Below, piece by piece: positions 25,048 to 32,790 of a stretch of 34,855 nucleotides of DNA. Under the pieces are notes generated by a model. The model worked only from the letters and a program-made list of their open reading frames with translations, was not told the origin of the DNA and did no database searches. The first letter of the stretch is position 1. Each line of letters begins with the position of its first letter. The DNA comes from Planctomycetota bacterium. Lineage in GTDB: Bacteria > Planctomycetota > Planctomycetia > Gemmatales > Gemmataceae. The stretch lies in assembly GCA_016195405.1 (NCBI GenBank), contig JACPZP010000062.1:1-34855 (forward strand). Reading direction: 5' to 3'. A program made the position numbers and the translations under genes.

Positions 25048-26295
25048 CTACTTATGCTGCACCGGTTGCACTTGATTCATCTCTATCGGCAACGGCTGCG
25101 GGACGAAATCTTGCTGGTTGGGGCGCGGGTTGAACAGGCGTTGCAGCGGCGTCAGCGATAAAACGCCGTCGCCCGATTGCTGTTCGCGCTCCACGGCGCC
25201 GCGAACTTCCGACATGCGGGCCACCGCCTTTTCGGCGTAGTCGGTGCCCGGATAGCGGCGCCGCACCAGCTCATAGTAGAAGTACGCCGAGCCGGGGTGG
25301 CCGGTGCGTCGGTAGAATTCGGCGATGCGGAAGTCGCGGTCGGCGTTCTGGAAGTTGACGCTCGCAAGTTGTCTTTGCAGCCATTCCTGATCCTTGTTGG
25401 CGATCTGCGGATAGGCGCGCGTGGCGGTGTCGATGAGCTTACGCGATTCCTCCACCGGCCGGCCATCGTATGCCGTGCCGCCGTTCATGATCTGCTTGCA
25501 AATGATCGACTGCTTGATCGCCTTCGGGGCGAGCGTGCCGTTGGGATACGTTTCGTAGACCTTGGAATAATAGAAGTCGGCGTCTTTGTAATCTTCACGG
25601 AAGAATTTGACCGTGGCGATCTTAAACAGGGCCTTTTCGCCGAGCGGTCCGCCCATGTCGCTGAGCCAGATGTCGTCGAGGATTACCAAAGCGTTGCCTT
25701 CTTGATCGTAGAATGGGCGATCCTTGCTGAGATGGAAATACGAGGCCGGCATCACGAAATAGCGTTTGCCGTCCTTTTTCTCCATGAATTCTTCGATTTG
25801 CTTGCGCGTGTCTTCGAGCCAGAGGTCGGCGATGAACATGAGCCGCTCGTTGGCCTGGCGAGTGTGCTGGCCGTGAACGTAGTTGCGGATCAGCTTCTTG
25901 TAAGTGGCGCTGGCGTCGCGGTAATTGTCCTGAAGAAATTGGCACTCGCCTTCATAGAAGATTGCTTCTTCGAGTATCGGGATCGGCGTCTTCTTATTTT
26001 TTCCAACCTTGGCGAACATCGGCTCGGCCTTGGTGTATTCCTTGTCTTGGAAGAGGCGGCGGGCGCCTTCGAGTTCTTGCCGCATGGCGTCGTCGAGCAG
26101 GATCTTGTCCCGCTCCAGTCCTTCGCCGCGCAGCACCATGCTGTCGACGGGGCCGACCAGGTTGTTGGCCGTCTTGTCACGTGGGCCCGACCACGGCAAG
26201 GCGATGCAGCCGGAGCTGACGAAACAGGCCAGCGCCCCGCAAACAAGCGTGAGTGCTTGACGCATCATCGGCTGAATCGTCGTTGGCTTGGTCAC
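25048..26295 (-). CDS. BamD/YfiO-like TPR lipoprotein
   Basis: 415 residues. Signal peptide with lipobox FVSSGC (Cys 30). Helical repeats of the TPR type run through the protein (EEAIFYEGECQFLQDNYRDA, GEKALFKIATVKFFREDYKDA, FRIAEFYRRTGHPGSAYFYYEL VRR), as in BamD-like outer-membrane assembly lipoproteins; it is longer than E. coli BamD (about 245), with a central insertion. Together with the LptE-like gene downstream it points to an outer-membrane biogenesis pair. GTG 26295 is taken as the start because GGAG lies 8 nt upstream, inside the end of recO; ATGs at 26268 and 26265 are in frame. Confidence 0.78.
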   Translation of the reverse strand: MTKPTTIQPMMRQALTLVCGALACFVSSGCIALPWSGPRDKTANNLVGPVDSMVLRGEGLERDKILLDDAMRQELEGARRLFQDKEYTKAEPMFAKVGKNKKTPIPILEEAIFYEGECQFLQDNYRDASATYKKLIRNYVHGQHTRQANERLMFIADLWLEDTRKQIEEFMEKKDGKRYFVMPASYFHLSKDRPFYDQEGNALVILDDIWLSDMGGPLGEKALFKIATVKFFREDYKDADFYYSKVYETYPNGTLAPKAIKQSIICKQIMNGGTAYDGRPVEESRKLIDTATRAYPQIANKDQEWLQRQLASVNFQNADRDFRIAEFYRRTGHPGSAYFYYELVRRRYPGTDYAEKAVARMSEVRGAVEREQQSGDGVLSLTPLQRLFNPRPNQQDFVPQPLPIEMNQVQPVQHK

Positions 26296-26299
26296 GACC

Positions 26300-27055
26300 T
26301 TAACTCCCCAAATAAGGCAGTAGACGCGGCCGGCGCCCCATGGAATAGGTCACATAATCATTCAGAACCTGGCGAACCGTCGCTCGAACAGCCGGGTCCT
26401 CGATGCTCTTCCAACCGTCCCCGGCTTCGTTCAGTGTTTGCAGTGCTTGCCAAGCCTCGTGCGTCAAGGGCCGGCGATCGCCATGCTGTCCCTGGCATGC
26501 GGAGCAAATCACGCCGCCGCCGGCAGCGCTGAATGCCAAGCCGTGGCCCGGCGGACTCGAACCGGCGACGGGTCTCTCGCATGATGCACACTGAGCAAGT
26601 GCCGGTGCATAGCCAAGCTCGCGCAAAAGCACAAGCTCAAAGCGCGCCAGGCGAGGGCCGCACGCCACTCCGGGCTGCCCTAAAGTCCGCAACGTCGCCA
26701 ACGCCTCGTCGAACAGAGCCGGGTGCGGATCGTAATCCTCCGTCCAATCGCCCAAAAGCTCGGCCACGTAGTAGGCCGCGTAGAGCGCGGACAGATCATT
26801 CCGCAATTGCGTGAACCGTTCGAGGACCTGCGCTTCGGTGAGCAGGTCGAGACTGCCGCTAGTTTTGCGGAGGAGGACTATACTGCACGCGGTAAGCAGG
26901 TCAAGTGCAGATTCGAAGTTGGATTTGAGCCGCCGGCCTCCTTTGGCCAAACAGCGAACTTTGCCCAACTCGCGCGTCCACAAGGTGGAGATGCGGCTGG
27001 TTTCGGACCAATCGGTGTTGCGGATGACCAGGGCAGTCGCTTTTTCGAGAGGCAT
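26300..27055 (-). CDS. recO: DNA repair protein RecO
   Basis: 251 residues. N-terminal OB-fold (ATALVIRNTDWSETSRISTLWT, GRRLKSNFESALDLL), helical middle, and a zinc site from CASC and ICSAC (Cys pairs about 41 residues apart). It loads RecA on SSB-coated gaps with RecR and anneals strands. It lies between ybeY (21 nt) and the BamD-like gene (4 nt), so it is probably co-transcribed. A small stem (ATCCCG/CGGGAT) sits between the ybeY stop and this ATG. Confidence 0.92.
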   Translation of the reverse strand: MPLEKATALVIRNTDWSETSRISTLWTRELGKVRCLAKGGRRLKSNFESALDLLTACSIVLLRKTSGSLDLLTEAQVLERFTQLRNDLSALYAAYYVAELLGDWTEDYDPHPALFDEALATLRTLGQPGVACGPRLARFELVLLRELGYAPALAQCASCERPVAGSSPPGHGLAFSAAGGGVICSACQGQHGDRRPLTHEAWQALQTLNEAGDGWKSIEDPAVRATVRQVLNDYVTYSMGRRPRLLPYLGS

Positions 27056-27061
27056 TTGGAA

Positions 27062-27075
27062 TCCCGCAAGCCGGG
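27062..27075. repeat. Short stem between ybeY and recO
   Basis: TCCCG and CGGGA arms (extended by an A/T pair) around CAAGC, ending about 6 nt before the recO start. Related to the CCCGCAAGCGGG palindromes. Confidence 0.5.
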
Positions 27076-27076
27076 A

Positions 27077-27517
27077 TCATACCGCGATGATTGGCAGACC
27101 CAGTTGCGCCAAATAATATCGTTCGCGCTCACGCATGGCTGCGGCGTCGTTCGCCGATTTATCGTTGTACCCGCAGAGATGAAGAAGACCGTGGATGACG
27201 TAAAGCGCCAACTCCGTCTGAACGTCGTGGCCGCGCGCCTGCGCTTCTGCGAGCGCGACTTCGGCGCCAATGACCAGTTCACCTGCCAAACGCTTCGCAT
27301 GCGCGTCGCTCAGCGGGAATGTGAGGACGTCGGTGGGTTCGTCGTGATCGAGAAATCGCTTGTTCAGCCGGTGGATGGTGACGTTATCGACGAACGCGAG
27401 GCTAATCTCGAAGTCGGCGATATGCTCTCCGGCAAGGACCGTACGGACGAGGTCGCGCAGCCGGCCACGATCCAGCGGCACAACCTCTTGAGGACTGGCG
27501 ATGGAGATTTTCGGCAT
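27077..27517 (-). CDS. ybeY: Endoribonuclease YbeY (16S rRNA maturation)
   Basis: 146 residues. The metal motif HGLLHLCGYND is present (two His of the H-G-x-L-H-x-x-G-Y-x-H/D signature; the third ligand position is followed by Asp rather than the usual His). LDHDEPTDVLTFPLSD is the conserved family segment. It acts in 16S rRNA 3'-end maturation and ribosome quality control. First gene of the minus-strand run; upstream lies the perfect 35-bp-armed palindrome. Confidence 0.93.
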   Translation of the reverse strand: MPKISIASPQEVVPLDRGRLRDLVRTVLAGEHIADFEISLAFVDNVTIHRLNKRFLDHDEPTDVLTFPLSDAHAKRLAGELVIGAEVALAEAQARGHDVQTELALYVIHGLLHLCGYNDKSANDAAAMRERERYYLAQLGLPIIAV

Positions 27518-27530
27518 GCACCCACAATTT

Positions 27531-27608
27531 CAAGCCCGCAGATGAGCGCAGCGAATCTGCGGGGTAATCAGGCACCCCGCAGATTCGCTGCGCTCATCTG
27601 CGGGCTTG
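27531..27608. repeat. Perfect palindrome with 35-bp arms
   Basis: Arms 27531-27565 and 27574-27608 are exact reverse complements around an 8-nt loop. Core words are CCCGCAGATGAGCGCAGCG and its complement. It lies between divergent ybeY and recQ. A rearranged copy is at 32742-32790. Confidence 0.95.
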
Positions 27609-27689
27609 GATACCCTCAATCTATCGGAGCGGCGGGAGACTCAAAGCCTCCCGATTGCTTTTTCCATCCGCGCCCGTCAAAATAGGCCC

Positions 27690-29921
27690 ATGAACCCCGC
27701 TTCGCCTTTTCTCGATCAAGTTCGCGCCGCCGTTGCGCGCCATTGGGGTTATCGCACCTTTCGGCCACTTCAGGAAGATGCGATGACAGCGGTGATGCAT
27801 GGCCGCGACTCGCTGGTCGTCTTGCCCACAGGCGGCGGCAAATCGCTTTGCTACCAGGCGCCGGCTATTGTTCGCGGCGGCACCACCGTCGTCATCTCAC
27901 CTTTGATATCGCTCATGAAGGACCAAGTCGACGGCCTGCGTTCCTGCGGTGTCGCGGCGGTTCAGATCGACAGCAGCCTTACGCCGGTGGAACGTAGCGC
28001 CTATGAAATAGATCTGCTGCAGGGAGAGGTGCGATTACTTTTCGTCTCACCGGAACGTCTGGCGAGCAACGACTTTCGCAGTCTGCTTCGCCGGGCCCAG
28101 GTCAAGACGTTCGCCATCGACGAGGCGCACTGCATCAGCCATTGGGGTCATGATTTTCGACCGGATTATCGCCAGCTTGGCATGTTAAAGGAGCAGTACC
28201 CAGGTTGCACGGTCCACGGCTACACGGCGACGGCTACGGAGCAAGTCCGGAGCGACATCTGCACGCAGCTCAAGCTGGCCGATCCTTTAGTTTTAGTCGG
28301 TAACTTCGATCGGCCCAATCTCAGCTATCGCATCTGGCCGCGGGCGGACCTCTACGGCCAGATCGACGAGGTGCTGAAACGGCACAAGAGCGAGGCAGGT
28401 ATCATTTACTGCTTGCGGCGGAAGGACGTTGATGACGTTAACCTGATGTTGCAGAGCCAGGGCGTCAAATGCATGCCATATCACGCCGGGCTGACGACCG
28501 ATGAGCGCCGACTCGCTCAAGAAGCGTTCGCCCAGGAAAAATGCGATCTGATTGTTGCCACGGTGGCGTTCGGGATGGGCATCGACCGCTCGAACATCCG
28601 ATTTGTCCTGCACGCTGCGATGCCGAAGACGATCGAGCATTACCAGCAAGAGACCGGCCGGGCCGGGCGCGACGGGTTGGAGGCGGAGTGCGTGATGCTC
28701 TATTCCGGCGCGGACACAGCGACGTGGCGCTCGATCATGGAGAAGTCGGCAAGGGAGAATAATGCCGACCCGGAGTTTCTGGCCAGCTCGCTGCGCCATC
28801 TCAACGACATGGACCGCTATTGCCAGGGAGCGGTCTGCCGGCACAAGGCGCTCGTGAATTACTTCGGCCAGCGCTACGAGGCCACGAACTGTGCCGCCTG
28901 CGACATTTGTCTGGGCGACACGGAGGCGGTTCCCGAGGGTCTTGTCATCGCGCAGAAAATCCTATCGTGCGTGGCGCGGGTGCAAGAGCGCTTCGGCGTC
29001 GCCCATGTCGTCAGCGTGTTGCGCGGCGAGAACCTCGAAAAAATCCGCAGCCTGGGGCACGATAAGTTGAGCACGTTCGGTCTGTTGAGGGAGCATCCGA
29101 AGACAATTCTGCGCGACTGGGTTTATCAACTCGTCGGCCAGGGCGCCTTGCGGCAGGAGGGCGGCGAGTATCCGATCCTCAAACTTAACGAGGCGTCGTG
29201 GGAAGTGATGCGTAAGGAACGCGTGGTAAGACTTCTGCAACCACTGCGAAAGGTGGAAGGACAAAAAACGAATAGCTCGAAGGCGGATCGCGTCTCGTGG
29301 GAAGGGGTCGACCGCGATTTGTTCGAGGAATTGCGGCTTTGGCGGCGCGAAGTCGCGGGGTTAAGAGCGGTGCCGCCGTACGTCATCTTTAGCGACACGA
29401 CGCTGCGTGAGCTTGCGCGCGAGCGGCCCTCGACCGTCCAAAACCTTCGCCTGATCTATGGAATCGGCGAGTTGAAGGTGCGCGAATTCGGCGACGTGAT
29501 ATTGCAGAAAGTGCGAAACTACTGTAAAGATAATGGGTTAGATATGGATGTCGCGGCCCCGCCGGGCGCCCGCCGAGAGCCATCAATTTTATCTGCCGCT
29601 AAGTCCAGCCCGCCGTCGGGCTTTCGCGCACTGGCATTCGATCTGTTCCGCGACCGCGCCGCGATCGAAGACGTGATCCACCAAACGCAGCGCTCGCGAT
29701 CCACGATTGTCGATTACCTCGCGGATTTCATTGCCCGCGACAACGTTGACGACGTCAGCCCCTGGATCGCCGCCGAGACCTACCAAAAGGTGGCCGAAGC
29801 GGCGAAACAGGTCGGAACCGAGAGGCTCAAGCCGATCTTCGTCGCCCTCGGAGAGAAGGTTCCCTACGATGAGATTCGGTTGGTCGTAGCGCACCTGGCC
29901 AGGAATCAGTCTTCAAAGTAG
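27690..29921 (+). CDS. recQ: ATP-dependent DNA helicase RecQ with C-terminal HTH extension
   Basis: 743 residues, longer than E. coli RecQ (about 610). Walker A PTGGGKS (46-52), DEAH (144-147) in IDEAHCISHWGHDFRPDY, motif VI QETGRAGRDG, RecQ-C zinc cysteines in CRHKALVNYFG and CAACDIC, a winged-helix segment, and an HRDC domain (LRLWRREVAGLRAVPPYVIF). The last 100 residues (FRALAFDLFRDRAAIEDVIHQT onward) look like the HTH_40 domain found in some long RecQ proteins. It unwinds 3'-5' in recombination and repair. Start at ATG 27690; the open frame upstream only covers the palindrome. Confidence 0.95.
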   Translation: MNPASPFLDQVRAAVARHWGYRTFRPLQEDAMTAVMHGRDSLVVLPTGGGKSLCYQAPAIVRGGTTVVISPLISLMKDQVDGLRSCGVAAVQIDSSLTPVERSAYEIDLLQGEVRLLFVSPERLASNDFRSLLRRAQVKTFAIDEAHCISHWGHDFRPDYRQLGMLKEQYPGCTVHGYTATATEQVRSDICTQLKLADPLVLVGNFDRPNLSYRIWPRADLYGQIDEVLKRHKSEAGIIYCLRRKDVDDVNLMLQSQGVKCMPYHAGLTTDERRLAQEAFAQEKCDLIVATVAFGMGIDRSNIRFVLHAAMPKTIEHYQQETGRAGRDGLEAECVMLYSGADTATWRSIMEKSARENNADPEFLASSLRHLNDMDRYCQGAVCRHKALVNYFGQRYEATNCAACDICLGDTEAVPEGLVIAQKILSCVARVQERFGVAHVVSVLRGENLEKIRSLGHDKLSTFGLLREHPKTILRDWVYQLVGQGALRQEGGEYPILKLNEASWEVMRKERVVRLLQPLRKVEGQKTNSSKADRVSWEGVDRDLFEELRLWRREVAGLRAVPPYVIFSDTTLRELARERPSTVQNLRLIYGIGELKVREFGDVILQKVRNYCKDNGLDMDVAAPPGARREPSILSAAKSSPPSGFRALAFDLFRDRAAIEDVIHQTQRSRSTIVDYLADFIARDNVDDVSPWIAAETYQKVAEAAKQVGTERLKPIFVALGEKVPYDEIRLVVAHLARNQSSK

Positions 29922-29923
29922 CT

Positions 29924-29982
29924 CCGGCGAGCCGAGCCGGACCATCGCAGGACAAGTAGGACCGGCGAGCCGAGCCGGACCA
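29924..29982 (+). repeat. Direct repeat of a short palindrome after recQ
   Basis: CCGGCGAGCCGAGCCGG occurs at 29924 and again at 29962, each followed by ACCA. Each copy is itself a CCGGC/GCCGG stem with a 7-nt loop, suggesting a downstream structural or terminator-like element. Confidence 0.7.
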
Positions 29983-30012
29983 GCCTTCGGATTGACGACG
30001 GAGGGCGCGGTA

Positions 30013-30423
30013 ATGTCCATTCCCATCAAATGCCATTGCGGCCGGCACATGAAGGTCAAGAACTCGAAGGCCGGCAAGAAAATCCGCTGCCCGAACTGCG
30101 GCGAGGGCGTGCGCGTGCCGGTCGCCGAGCCGACCACGGATGATCAGATCAAGGCGCTCAAAGACTGGGTCAAGGACACTGACAAAGCTCAGCGTGACGC
30201 CGGCCGGGCCACGCCCTCGCCGGCCACTCGATCGGGGCGAGGCACGCGCTCGCCAAGCTCGCTCTCTCCTCTCACTGCTACGCCGCCGCCGAAAAACAAG
30301 TCGATCAAGAAGCAAGAAGTGAAAGTCGAACCGAGTTCCCAGTCGTTTCCGTGGATTTATGTTGGCATTGGCGGCGGCGTATTCGTCGTCGCGACGCTGG
30401 TTTGGTGGTTTTTACTGCGATAG
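30013..30423 (+). CDS. Zinc-ribbon protein with one C-terminal membrane helix
   Basis: 136 residues. N-terminal zinc ribbon with Cys 7, 9, 26 and 29 (IKCHCGRHMK and IRCPNCGEG), a typical planctomycete cytosolic zinc-ribbon head. Then a Pro/Ser/Lys-rich linker and a single membrane helix at the end (IYVGIGGGVFVVATLVWWFLL). Start ATG 30013 with GGAGG 8 nt upstream. Tail-anchored topology suggests a membrane-bound adaptor; no known function. Confidence 0.72.
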   Translation: MSIPIKCHCGRHMKVKNSKAGKKIRCPNCGEGVRVPVAEPTTDDQIKALKDWVKDTDKAQRDAGRATPSPATRSGRGTRSPSSLSPLTATPPPKNKSIKKQEVKVEPSSQSFPWIYVGIGGGVFVVATLVWWFLLR

Positions 30424-30429
30424 GCTTTT

Positions 30430-30510
30430 GGGCGAGCCGGGAGCGTCAGCGGCGTCAGCGACCGGAGTGAGTTGTCGGTTTCTCCGGTCGCTCACGCTCC
30501 CGGCTCGCCC
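30430..30510. repeat. GGGCGAGCCGGGAGCG hairpin with a 9-nt tandem duplication
   Basis: GGGCGAGCCGGGAGCG (30430-30445) pairs with 30495-30510, and GCGACCGGAG (30457-30466) with 30482-30491. The left arm has an extra 9 nt because GCGTCAGCG is repeated in tandem. It sits between convergent genes. Confidence 0.88.
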
Positions 30511-30526
30511 TAGCACTGGGCTCGCC

Positions 30527-31057
30527 TTAGCGAGCGACGCTCGCCAGCTTTCTTTTCTTGAGCCATTCCTTCGCCGACAACAGAACGGAAGTTCCTCCCA
30601 GGCAGACGATAGCGGCGCCTACGAAGTAGCCGCCGAGGGAGAGACGGTCTTCGACGCGCGCCTGCCGTTGAGCCTGTTCGTCAAGCTGCGCGATCTTGGC
30701 AAGGTCGAGTTGTTTGAGGGGGAAGACCCAGGTCTTGGCGAGGCCCAGTGCGGGAATCTCCTCGTCGTCACCGCGCTTGCCTGTGCCGTCGATCAGATTG
30801 CGTTTCACGTATTCCGACGTGGGTTCCCACACCAGTGGTGCGGTTTCTTTGGAGCGCAGGTATAGGATGGTCTCCTCGCGCAGACGCGTGACCGCATCCC
30901 TCTTTGCCGCCTCTTCCGTAAGGCCGAACCCTTTGACCTCGGTCGGCCAATCTTCAAGCCTGGCGGCCTTCTTCGATTTCGACTGCGCCTCCAGCGGGTG
31001 AGTCGATAGCCAGAAGATGGCCAGCGTCCACCAAATTGCCATGATCATGCGCATCAT
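30527..31057 (-). CDS. Hypothetical signal-peptide/TM protein downstream of the kinase
   Basis: 176 residues. Signal peptide (MAIWWTLAIFWLSTHPLEAQ), a central charged domain (EVKGFGLTEEAAKRDAVTRL reminiscent of LPP20/YdgA-type 'aeAk.dA' segments) and one late membrane helix (YFVGAAIVCLGGTSVLLSA) followed by a basic tail. Start ATG 31057, with AAGGA 7 nt upstream; 18 nt after the kinase stop, so likely co-transcribed. The function is unknown; context suggests a membrane partner of the kinase. Confidence 0.65.
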   Translation of the reverse strand: MMRMIMAIWWTLAIFWLSTHPLEAQSKSKKAARLEDWPTEVKGFGLTEEAAKRDAVTRLREETILYLRSKETAPLVWEPTSEYVKRNLIDGTGKRGDDEEIPALGLAKTWVFPLKQLDLAKIAQLDEQAQRQARVEDRLSLGGYFVGAAIVCLGGTSVLLSAKEWLKKRKLASVAR

Positions 31058-31075
31058 GAGAAGGTCCTTGCGACA

Positions 31076-32653
31076 CTACGCCAACTTCAAGCGCAGACGT
31101 TTGCTGCGTTGCACCGGCCGCTCCTGCCAGGGACTCGCGAGCTGCACCACCGCCGCCGTCAGGATCATAATGCCGAATGCTTCGGGCCCATTGGTCGATT
31201 CCAACAGCAGGTGGGAAAGAACAAATGCCCAAAAAACCGCCGCGATCAGCGAACCCACACGGAAGCGGGCGGGCCGGTAAAGCTCGGCCATCTTCCACCA
31301 GCGCAGGACGAGAAACATCAGTCCGAAATAGCTCAAATACGCCGCCATCGGTGGCAGAGTTTGATTGTCGCGATATCCGCCCAAGAACGAAGGCCCGCGT
31401 CCAGCCTGGGCGCCCACGTTGGCGACGGACCGAAGCGCATCCGGATTGGGATCTTCCGTCATGGGCCATGGAAGTTGGAAGCCGTCGAACCACAGGGCGA
31501 CGATGCCGACGCAAAAACCAAGGCACATGAGTGTGATGCGCCGATGCCAGGATTCATCCGATTGCCGAGCAGACCAGACTTTCGCAGCCACAAGCACCGC
31601 CGCGCTTGAAAGCAACGTGATGAAGAACGTGGTGCCCGTTGCTTGACGCAACGTCCGCCAATCGCCTCTCTGGGTCAAAATTGTCCAAGCGAAAGCGAAC
31701 ACACCCGACAGAATGATCGCCAAGAGCAGCGAATTCGACAGCTCCAGGAGGCGAGGCCGCGGCGGGTGGCCGATCGGGATTCCTTCAAGCACGTCCGCCT
31801 TGCCATTGAGCGACGGCGCCGCGTCGAGAACGCGAATCGGAATCTCGATCGGCTCGGCTTTCTTGGCGACGACCGCGGCCACTCGACGGCCCATTTCGGC
31901 AATCGTCTGGAAGCGTTGGGCGGGGTTCTTGGCCAGGGCGGTGTCGAGTACGGGCCGGAACTCCCCGGGCACCTTCGTGAGGTCGGGCGGGCTGGTCAGG
32001 TGCTTCATAAGGATTTCGCCGGCGGTCTCGCCTTCGAACGGGACGTGCCCCGACAGCATTTCATAGAGAATGACGCCGGCGGCATAGACGTCGATCTGGC
32101 GGTTGTAGTTGCCCGTCGAGATTTCCGGAGCCATGTAATGGACCGTGCCGACGCTCTGCGTTTGGCCCAGACGTTGGCTGCCGCCGATGAACTTGCACAG
32201 GCCGTAGTCGCCGACTTTGACGGAGCCGGCCTCAAGGAAGATGTTGGCCGGCTTGAGATCGCGGTGAACGATGCCGTGGTCGTGGAGGTAATGGATCGCC
32301 GCGGCCAACCCCTGAAACCATTGGCAGGCAAGCTCTGGCGCGACTCCGTTGGGATGGCGGGCGAGAATAGTGTTGAGCGATTCACCGGCGACGTATTCCA
32401 TGACCAGCCAACGGTCGCCTTTGGCATCGGTACGGATGTCGTAAAGGTGCACGAGGTTGGCGTGCTTAAGGTTCAGGCACTGCTGGATGCCGCGCAGCTC
32501 GATTTCGAGGTGGCTCTGGATGACCTTGAGGGCCACTTCCTTGCCGCCTTCGCTCAGGCCGAAGTAGACCTCGCCGAAGCCGCCGCGGCCGACGCCGCGC
32601 TTGACTTCGTAACCATCCAGGGGTTTCTGTCCGCAAGAGTAGGTGAACTTCAT
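31076..32653 (-). CDS. Ser/Thr protein kinase with six C-terminal membrane segments
   Basis: 525 residues. Full kinase domain (about 14-290): G-loop GVGRGGFGEV (20-29), Lys 43 in VALKVI, HRDLKPANI (130-138), DYG in place of DFG (149-151), and MAPEI (174-178). After a short linker (PIEIPIRVLDAAPS) come about six hydrophobic segments (from about 325), including SLLLAIILSGVFAFAWTIL and LIAAVFWAFVLSHLLL. No extracellular PASTA sensor. Planctomycetes have many such Hanks-type kinases. ATG 32653 is taken as start because MKFTY is the usual family opening; ATG 32659 is closer to GGAGGG. A hairpin precedes the ribosome site. Substrate unknown, FHA partner upstream. Confidence 0.9.
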   Translation of the reverse strand: MKFTYSCGQKPLDGYEVKRGVGRGGFGEVYFGLSEGGKEVALKVIQSHLEIELRGIQQCLNLKHANLVHLYDIRTDAKGDRWLVMEYVAGESLNTILARHPNGVAPELACQWFQGLAAAIHYLHDHGIVHRDLKPANIFLEAGSVKVGDYGLCKFIGGSQRLGQTQSVGTVHYMAPEISTGNYNRQIDVYAAGVILYEMLSGHVPFEGETAGEILMKHLTSPPDLTKVPGEFRPVLDTALAKNPAQRFQTIAEMGRRVAAVVAKKAEPIEIPIRVLDAAPSLNGKADVLEGIPIGHPPRPRLLELSNSLLLAIILSGVFAFAWTILTQRGDWRTLRQATGTTFFITLLSSAAVLVAAKVWSARQSDESWHRRITLMCLGFCVGIVALWFDGFQLPWPMTEDPNPDALRSVANVGAQAGRGPSFLGGYRDNQTLPPMAAYLSYFGLMFLVLRWWKMAELYRPARFRVGSLIAAVFWAFVLSHLLLESTNGPEAFGIMILTAAVVQLASPWQERPVQRSKRLRLKLA

Positions 32654-32656
32654 AAG

Positions 32657-32720
32657 CATCCCACCCTCCAAGCCCGCAGGCGAGTCTTCGAAGAGTCGAG
32701 TCTCCGAGCCTGCGGGATGC
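32657..32720. repeat. Hairpin just upstream of the kinase start
   Basis: CCCGCAGGC (32673-32681) pairs with GCCTGCGGG (32708-32716), with an inner TCTTCGAAGA palindrome. The kinase ribosome site GGAGGG (32664-32669) lies immediately after it on the minus strand, and GCATCCC/GGGATGC (32657-32663 with 32714-32720) offers an alternative pairing that would hide that site. Confidence 0.7.
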
Positions 32721-32741
32721 TTACATATACCCCGCCAAGTG

Positions 32742-32790
32742 CCCCGCAGATTCGCTGCGCTCGCCGCGCATCCGCTCATCTGCGGGCTTG
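32742..32790. repeat. Rearranged copy of the 35-bp palindrome arm
   Basis: CCCCGCAGATTCGCTGCGCTC matches 27575-27595 and CTCATCTGCGGGCTTG matches the end of that arm, with about 15 nt inserted between the two parts. It encodes the last FHA residues and the TGA stop (32776-32778). Confidence 0.85.

Noticed and set aside
25177..26532. Long plus-strand open frame (451 codons) opposite the BamD-like and recO genes
   Set aside because: Mirror of real minus-strand genes; no domain or ribosome site.
26520..26600. tRNA-like 3' half (GGTTCGAGTCC motif) on the minus strand
   Set aside because: It is in the recO coding frame, has no D-arm or anticodon arm at proper spacing, and the T-stem has a mismatch.
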